A stretch of DNA of 64,000 bases from Hyparrhenia diplandra (lineage: Eukaryota; Streptophyta; Magnoliopsida; Poales; Poaceae). The position numbers and the translations under genes were made by a program. The DNA lies in the NCBI GenBank assembly GCA_015847255.1, contig JADLZK010008418.1, positions 124,001 through 188,000 on the forward strand, read 5' to 3'. Below the pieces are notes generated by a model that did no database searches, had not been told where the DNA came from, and saw only the letters and a list, made by a program, of their open reading frames with translations. This document shows positions 57,020 through 64,000 of the stretch, piece after piece (within the stretch, counting starts at the first letter, position 1; every line of letters begins with the position of its first letter).

Positions 57020-59789
57020 CTAATCTCTTGCCCTGTCAGCTTCCATGGTTGAGCTGCTCGTAGTTTCACCGGCCTCGTTTGCTGCATCGCGGCCCTGGCT
57101 GCGGATCTTCTCTGAATACTTGGCAAAGGCAGCGGTAAGGGCTGACCTTACATCAGAGCCTTTCTTCTTCTTCGACGCATCTGGCTTTTCTACCACATCT
57201 TGCAAACTGTCATCTGCAGATGAAGGTTGACCTTTTGCTTTCTCTCGGTCTGGGGTATCGGGTACTACAAGGTTTGGTCGGACAGAAACCCGTTTGAACG
57301 GCTCATGGAAGGCATCATAGAGTCGCTTTTACCTACAATAGTTGAACAAATCAGATACACATAATGACAGGGAAACAGGGTTCGGCAGCCAAAAACTCAA
57401 AAAAAAATAGGGACTTTGAAGTATCTGTCAAAAGGGATAACCAATGTGTGCACGTTGTAGTACCTTACGCTCACCAATTCCTGGGCATCGAGCCAGCTCC
57501 TCCATAGAAGCATTCATGATTTGTGAGAGTGACTGCAAATACATGAAGAACAATAACATTTATGATTTATATGATGCATATTTATTTGCTGGATTTCTTG
57601 TGTTAATTCTAGTACCATATTGAAGTGCCAAACCAGAACATATTGTCAGAAAAGTACACTTATGGAGGAAGTTGCAAGGCTTGCAGTTCAGGGGGATTCT
57701 TTGACCAACTTACCCCAAAAGATGAACCAAGTGTGACAACATCTGTTTTATTAACATGCCGAATGGATGTAAGTGCATGCGTCAACTGCAAATATCCAAA
57801 ACTATATATAAAAAAATATAAACAAGACACTGAGACTTTATTACTTTAATAGTTGAGAAACATTTCGCTACCATCAACCAAAAGAGCAAAACAGAGAGCA
57901 GTATTGAAATCGCATGCAATGCCAATGCTAGAAACATGGTTTGAAATAGAGTGCCACAGGGGTATATTTCTTGCAAACCATAATAGCGCTATGTAATACC
58001 AGTTTTCATGTTCAACCAATGACATAGATCATTAAATTATATTGTTCCTGAGAGGGTTCCAGGATGCATATATACCCGTGACATATAGTCGTTATCCATG
58101 TGCTCACGAATAATGTCAGCTGGCTTGTTTTCATATACTTTAATAGTCTCCAAGTACCGACCACATTCCTCCAAGCTACAAGAAAGAACAGTTTGTTCAG
58201 ATAACTTACTCTTGAATCTTTTAACCATTTTGACAACATCAATTCATTATGCAACTGTTATGGAACTTCCCCGATTTGTGTGATGGAGGACCATTAAATT
58301 CTTTTCTAGAAAAACAAAGACAAATATGTGCAATTATTTTAGTTGCATACTGAGATGATAAATAAGATTTGATTGGACTCAATGAAAAAAAGACACAGCA
58401 CAAGGTGATCCCAGAACTGTATTTTGTATTTATGTAAACTGATATGACAATACAGGATGGGTTCACAGTGATCACGATCCAAAAAATACTGAATCCAAGC
58501 ACAATAGAGTTACTATGGGAAAATACCTCCAACCGCACAAGAGGGTGCAGTCATGAAGCAGCGCTGTTCTTGTAATTTCATGCAAAGGCTTAATTACATC
58601 TTCCTATGACAGTGAAAATGCTATATGTTTAAGTTGAGATGCTTCAAAATGAATATACTGCGGCAAAGCTTGGTCAAGTGACTGAAACTTACAACATCGA
58701 CATGGCACAAGATGACACGCAGCCTGAAATTCTTCTGCAGCTCTCTTATCCGATAGTACAAGTAGTCTGGATGCAGAAGATGGTACCTGATACTGCATCC
58801 ATGACAACAGAAACTGAACACTAAAAATCACTGAACAATAACACTACCTCAACGAACACACTCTGTAGCACCATTTTGTCCTAATACTAAACAACATTGA
58901 AACTAGCTACAACGAAGTACAGCACAGCACAGAGAAGTAAAACTACAGAATTTTTGTCACAACAAAAGAATACCTAATGGCTCTGTCTAATAATATACAG
59001 GCAGGAAACTGTCAAAAAATATACAGGCAGGAAAGTGATGCCTCCTGGTAGATGCACATTCAACTAATCTACACAAGTCCAATTCAGAATTTCTAAAGAC
59101 TGGCACTGAAGACACAATAAGACGCTGAGAGCGCTAACCTTAAATACAAGGCACATGAGGACTGCCCAAGAACGTAGTCCGGCACGACTTCTGCGAACGT
59201 CCACCTAGCATTCCTTATGTGCTTCAGCAGAGGGTTCCCTCGCTGCCGAACAAGAATGAGCAAAATACACGAAATTTGCTATAGAATAAGGGGACAGGAA
59301 CCTGAAAACAAGAAGTCAAAGTGTCATGGTGCCACAAATCACGCCCCCCAGTACCTGCCTATGACTGACGAGAATGGCGTTCTTGCTCTGGGGCGTCGGG
59401 GCTGAGGGGCTAGCCTGAGTCGGCCTGCGCCAGGAAACCCAACATGTCAGAGTCGAGGCCGGCGTCGCAGGTATTGAGAAGAGGAAGAGGGGAGGACAGT
59501 ATGATAAGGTACCTGGTGGTGGTGGGCTGGGGAGGCGGCGGCGGCGGGGAGTAGAACTCGGAGGCCTTGAGGAAGGAGAAAGCCTGCGAGAATGATCCAG
59601 AGGACGACGACGACGAGGATGAAGCGGCGGCGGCGCCGGAGCTGGCGAGAGGAGGGTTGTAGGAGGCCGGCTTCGAGGAAGAGGAGGAGGCGCCGGTGCC
59701 GAAGACCTCCTGATAGGACGGGATCTTGATGAGGTTCTTCCCGGGATGCGGCCCCTCCGGCGGCGCCTGCTGCTCTCTTCCCCGTCCAT
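57020..59789 (-). CDS. ERCC1: DNA excision repair protein ERCC1
   Basis: Non-catalytic partner of XPF in the nuclease that cuts 5' of lesions in nucleotide-excision repair and acts in recombination. Nine exons (minus): 59789-59513, 59424-59355, 59242-59139, 58792-58693, 58603-58527, 58175-58076, 57785-57714, 57532-57464, 57332-57020; about 393 aa. A disordered Ser/Pro-rich N-terminus precedes the central domain: NPLLKHIRNARWTFAEVVPD, YVLGQSSCALYL, YHLLHPDYLYYRIRELQKNF, EECGRYLETIKVYENKPADI. The XPF-binding helix-hairpin-helix region follows (SLSQIMNASMEELARCPGIG, then KRLYDAFHEPFKRV). The plant-specific C-terminus is lysine/serine-rich. Frame breaks: one base short in the G/C run near 59749-59754 (exon 1) and one extra base in 57327-57330 (start of exon 9). 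Start ATG at 59789 fits the conserved MDGEES-type beginning. Confidence 0.92.
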
Positions 59790-60774
59790 GGCAGCGCGCG
59801 CGGGAGAGGGGAGACCGGGAGGCGTCGCCGTACGGAGACGGCCGGACGGGACGGGGAGTAGCGACCGTCGCTGCCGCCCCTTCACGGAACCCGTGTGGGC
59901 CGGGCCGCCGAGGGATGTGAGAGCAGTTGCGGAGTGGAAGCTTTGCTGGGCTCTGTCATTTGGGCCGAAACCATGGGCTTCATTTGGACTACTGATTAGG
60001 ATGCTGCCTCTCATCCAATCATGTGTGATTTGGCCTTCTTTCATCCAATTCATGTGATTTCGTACAGCCTTTATACACTCTTGTGACTTGTGATTTTTAC
60101 TCCAATTGTATGGAAGTCACACGCGTATTATCGACCAACAAAGCTTCTGTAGGCGCTAGGATTTCAGATGTGGCTTGATGAGAGCTGCAATTTTTTTGTG
60201 TAATAATTGGATAATTTGTTCACTCGACGGGCGGCGCATTGGTGATGCTCCTCTGCCTGCAGTCAATGAGGACATTTGAGGAGCACCCAAAGAGCGGAAG
60301 TCAGGTCAGGTGGCGCGTGGCCGTGGGCCGCCGGGGCCCTTGTTCCTGACTCGTAGTATGAACAGAGGTCATCGCAATATCGCTCGCACTGTTTCCAACA
60401 GTTTAATCTGTCTCCCTCAATCGAGCACACGCAGCTACTCGTAGTCAAAGCCGGCCATGAGACCCCGTACAGCTGGTGGATCGGCTAACGGCTACGTACC
60501 CCTATTCAAATTTTAATTATACTGACGTACCACAGTACTACGACATTAACGTGCCGGCGTGGTGCGAGGGCGAGGGGGCGTTACGGTCCAGCGAAACTCG
60601 TGTCGGCATGGCGCGGACGTACGCGGGCGTCCGTGCTGTACCTGTCGCAACGAGGCCACGGCACACAAGACACGTAGTACGCGTACACCGGCGGTAAATG
60701 CTACCTACACGTAGGAGTACGTAGCGCGTTTTTAAAACTCGAGAAATTCCATATCTCAATCGCTGTCTGGCAGT

Positions 60775-60967
60775 TCCTCTCTCCGTTCCACGGTACTTGT
60801 CGTTTTGGACTTATATAAATTGTGTTTGACATTTCGTTTTATTTAACTTTTTTAAGTAAATATTACCACTTTTGTTATGACTTATTACATTATTAAAGAT
60901 ATTATAATGATGTTTTGTTTGTTTTATAATTTATATAAAAAAATTGAATAATTGTTTAACAGAGGGA
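60775..60967. mobile_element. Stowaway-like MITE
   Basis: The left end CCTCTCTCCGTTCCACGGTAC and the right end TTGTTTAACAGAGGGAG are inverted versions of the Stowaway consensus start CTCCCTCCGT. The body is AT-rich with no open frame. A TA follows the right end. The left duplication is not clear. Confidence 0.6.
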
Positions 60968-61865
60968 GTACATGGCCGTGCTGCATCTCTGTCCATGCCA
61001 TGCCGACCACATCGCCATTCGTTGTCTCCCGGCCGGAGCCGGACCGGCCCAGTGGCCCCAGTCCACAGATGTTCGGTGCACGCGGTGTCCTGTCACCACC
61101 ACCAGCGCGACGCCGACGTCCGCCATAGTATCGTTTGAGAGACGAGACCCATGCCGAAGGCCACTTCCACAGTTCCACGCGTTTCGGGTTTTGGCCTTAC
61201 CTTTTTCTCACTTTCTCTCCATCACATCACATTAAATAAGGCGTATGTTTGAAGTAAGATTAAATATAAGTAAAAAAAATAACTAATTACACGGTTTAGA
61301 TGATGCATTACCTCCATCCCGGAATACGTATCGTTCTGGGAATGGACGCGAGTACCAAGGGAGGCCGGCTTATGACCTGCATGCCCCTACGTCTGCTACT
61401 GTGTTGTGCTCTGACTCTCTCGATTCCCTCCCTTGGGTATTCTCTCTCCACTGGTGCATGTGCAGATCCCAGCAACTCTCCTCCCATCGCTCCCACCATC
61501 TCTTTGTTTTTCATTTTCTTATTCACGTAGTGGGTGACATAGATGTGACTGATGGACGGATGTTGTACTTGCTCTAGGCTGGGGCTAGTACCAGGAGCTA
61601 AAACGACATCTAATTTGATACAAATTTTGAATGCCTGGACGACGGGTATTCTGAGATGGAGGGAGTTTTGGATAAGTCTTTTGGCTGAATTCCATCGTGG
61701 TAGAAATTTAATAAACGAAATATCTTCTGACAAACAGACGATGTGACATTCGGTTCCAAATATTTGTCACGCGAGCCCAAGACGCTCCGTAGGCCGGATC
61801 TCGGGGGGACCCGTATCCAATCCACCTGGCCGAGCCGAGGCGGCAGCGGAGCTCTGCGCCAGGGA

Positions 61866-62110
61866 AATCATCGATTTCCGTGGCGCATCTGTCGCATCAC
61901 GCCAGGCCATGCCCAGGGGTACTGTACTCCGCATGGAGTATCTCTGCAGCGCAATCATTAACTTGGTCATCATCATCCGTTAGTACAGGCTCAGCCGCTC
62001 TGGCCTGCTGTCTCCTGTATGCATGCATCGTCTCCTGCATGGCAATGGCGTGGCGGCATCGATGGCAAATGCAGCTGAAAGCTGACGACGGGAGCTCGGA
62101 AAAGCTCCGA
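61866..62110. repeat. Segment paralogous to 63167-63400
   Basis: Aligned by eye with 63167-63400. Shared blocks are ATCATCGATTTCCGTGG, TCTGCAG..CATCATTAACTTGG, CCTCTGGCC/GCTCTGGCC, TGCATGCAT and GGCATCGATGGCAAA, in the same order. On the minus strand both encode a similar peptide around DDDDQVNDCAAE / EVDDGQVNDGSAE. Identity is roughly 65-70%. Possibly a captured gene fragment; gene of origin not recognised. Confidence 0.65.
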
Positions 62111-62248
62111 GTACTAGGAGTACAGTGCTGTACTGCTCCTACTTGATGATATCCCTGATAAACTTTAATGATCTTACTAGCATTAAATCGGTAGGGAAAA
62201 CTAACTAGAACAACAAAGACAGTAGGGTTCCTAATCATATCTAATCAT

Positions 62249-63580
62249 ATCTACTAGAACAGTAAAGGTACATAAGGTTAGGGTTAGGACCATCAGTGTT
62301 GACGGCCGGGTTGAATCCGGAGGCGTCCATGGCGATGGTGACGAAGTCGTGGCGTAGATCCCGACGGCCTTCGGGTCTCCACCTGCACTGCCCGACGACA
62401 GTGGGGAAGGAGTTCGCCGTGGCGTCGGTGGTGCTTCCAGCCGCTCGGCCGCGGAATAACTCCGATCGGTGGACACGACTACAGAACTGATTTTGCATGG
62501 TGTTCGGATTTCATTTACCGTGGCGGGCATTTGAGAAACCGCCACGGAAAATACGTGTCGATTAATCGTGGACGGTTATTTTCTATTTTTGCGTGGCGGG
62601 CATTTGAGAAACCGCCACGGAAAATACCCCGATTAATCGTGGCGGTTATTTTCTATTTTGCGTGGTGGTCATAGTACCCGCCACGGTAAATCGATTAACC
62701 CGTGACGGTTTTTATAAAAAAACCGCCATGGTAAATGGAGCCCAAACACCCGACAAATGAAGCCCACGTCGGCGGATATCCCGGCTCGCGTGATATATCT
62801 TTGGAACTAGGGTTTTCCTTCACTCATTCGGCCACCACCCCTCTCTCTCTCTCTCACTCCTCCCCTCTCTACACCCCCACGCCGACCGGCCTCCCTTTTT
62901 TTTTTGAGCGTAACCGCTCCTTGCGTTGCCCCAGCGCCCATGGCCTCCGGTGCCCGGTGTCGTTCCCCTCCCCCTCCCCTTCAGCACTCCTCGCCGACGG
63001 CGGAGGGTGGGATCCGGCGGCGACAGCGGGATCCGGCGGCGGTCGTGCTCCGGCGGGCGGGATCCAGCCGCTGGTTTCGCGCCCAAGACCGGCAAGACGC
63101 GGGCGTAGGTAGATGGGTCCTCCTCCCTCCGGCACCTGGCCATCGCTTCCTCGGGGGGGCGGCGGTCATCGATTTCCGTGGACGGCGCTGGCGACATAGT
63201 CGGACGTCGCGGGGCCGGGCAGGGGTGGCGTCTCGGCGTGGTGGCGGCTCTGCAGAGCCATCATTAACTTGGCCATCATCGACCTCCTCAGGGCCCGCCG
63301 CCTCTGGCCGGTTTTCTGCTGCATGCATGATCGTCACGGCCTGCATGGCGCCGGCATCGATGGCAAACCCAGCGGCGCGGGACGACTGGGCCTCGACCGG
63401 GCTCCGGATCCGGGTTTCTCATTTTTTTTTTTATTACGATTTTCAGTATGGCGGGCATTTAGGGGTCCAAAACCGCCACGGAAAAGATGTGATTTATCAT
63501 GACCCTAGCTCCGTGGCGGACAAAAAACCGCCACGGAAAATGGTTTTTGTCCGCCACGGAAAATCGTTTATGTAGTAGTG
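62249..63580. mobile_element. CACTA-family element, right terminus intact, left end degenerate
   Basis: The right end ATGTAGTAGTG (63570-63580) is identical to that of the element at 6282-7217. Subterminal repeats of CCGCCACGGAAAAT / CGTGGCGG type are dense at 62515-62735 and 63448-63560. The left end is uncertain: CTACTAGAAC at 62251 resembles a CACTA start missing its first two bases, and no 3-bp duplication matches the GGA that follows the right end. The interior (62740-63400) is GC-rich and includes a copy of the 61866-62110 segment. No transposase was seen. Confidence 0.65.
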
Positions 63581-64000
63581 GGAGGGACTGGGGAATGTCG
63601 TGGGGAAGCGTGGCGGCCGTCAAAAACTCGTGAACAGTGTTGCCGGCCCCACCTCTATATTTATAAGCGCTAAATGCGCGAGTAGACCCACTCAACCATT
63701 AGGGTTAGGCGCCCCCCGATCAGGGTGCAATCAAGGGGTAATGGGCCAGCCGTTGGGCTGGGCCCCTTGAGATCAATCTAACAATTCCCACTAAAATTTA
63801 CTACTCCTCCGGTTGTCAGGGAAGTGGATCGGCTCAGGTTTGGTGTGTGACTGATAATCCAACTCATGTTGTTTACTCATGTAGTTATAACTGTAAAATG
63901 TCGTATTCTGATTGAAAAGCTGGTTGTCCAAGCTTAATTTTCCTCATGGATGGCCAACCACTTTGTAGAAAAAAAAACACTCTTGCTTAATTCTTCTCCC
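63581..64000. other. Right-edge spacer
   Basis: No gene supported. A TATATTTATAA motif lies at about 63654-63665, and an AACAATTCCCACTAAAATTT stretch near 63780 resembles retrotransposon primer-region text, but no element boundary is visible before the window ends. Confidence 0.3.

Larger units (their letters stand above)
59790..62248. other. Spacer upstream of ERCC1
   Basis: 59790 to about 60100 should contain the ERCC1 promoter; no clear TATA box. No other gene is supported. Contents include a Stowaway-like MITE (60775-60967) and the paralogous segment at 61866-62110 described separately. Confidence 0.45.

Noticed and set aside
59316..60053. 245-codon minus-strand frame as an independent protein
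   Set aside because: It is ERCC1 exon 1 read in the wrong frame after the base missing near 59749-59754, joined to intron and exon 2 sequence.
1..64000. CRISPR arrays, prophage, operon-like defence islands, rRNA or tRNA genes
   Set aside because: None is visible. All supported genes are plant nuclear genes with introns or known grass transposon sequences.

Overview
The window is nuclear DNA from a grass (Poaceae). Its host genes carry standard plant GT..AG introns and have clear grass-type products. GC-rich first exons and GC3-rich single-exon genes sit beside AT-rich introns. The spaces are filled with grass transposon types: CACTA with a 3-bp target duplication, Harbinger/Tourist-like elements with TAA duplications, Stowaway-like MITEs, Helitron ends, L1-type LINE tails and LTR fragments. 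A panicoid/Andropogoneae grass is my inference only. No rRNA, tRNA, CRISPR array or microbial system was seen.

Layout: (1) 17-10,436 (-): an NLR immune receptor with a C-terminal protein kinase domain, split by a 6.2-kb intron that holds a nest of DNA transposons. (2) 10.4-15.7 kb: LTR fragments, a LINE 3' end and a MITE. (3) 15.7-16.3 kb (-): a DUF538 gene. A Helitron 3' terminus abuts its TATA box. (4) 16.7-18.9 kb (-): a five-exon DUF4283-like gene on the Helitron side of that terminus. (5) 19.6-21.8 kb: spacer. (6) 21.8-33.1 kb: a compact block with a TBC-domain RabGAP (+), cytochrome b5 (-) and the TPR protein HLB1 (+). (7) 33-43 kb: gene-poor, with a second Helitron terminus, a LINE tail between long direct repeats and a Stowaway-like MITE. 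(8) 43.3-59.8 kb: a 22-exon STE20/OSR1-like kinase (+), an intronless CDC48 (+) and the DNA-repair gene ERCC1 (-). (9) 59.8-64 kb: spacer with a second member of the CACTA family seen in the NLR intron.

Most of the host genes are housekeeping functions: Rab GTPase control, ER electron transfer, trans-Golgi/actin trafficking, kinase signalling, protein segregation and excision repair. They are not an operon-like system. The NLR-kinase is the specialised defence gene.

A striking feature is about 20 single-base frameshifts in otherwise well-conserved coding exons with intact splice sites, many of them in or next to short homopolymers. They affect nine unrelated genes. I read most of them as sequence/assembly errors, not as nine independent pseudogenes. 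I give exon coordinates as they stand and mark where each frame breaks. I found no convincing wholly new biological system. The best leads are the NLR-kinase with an altered MHD motif, the Helitron/promoter junction, the LINE flanked by 146-bp repeats and the intronless CDC48.
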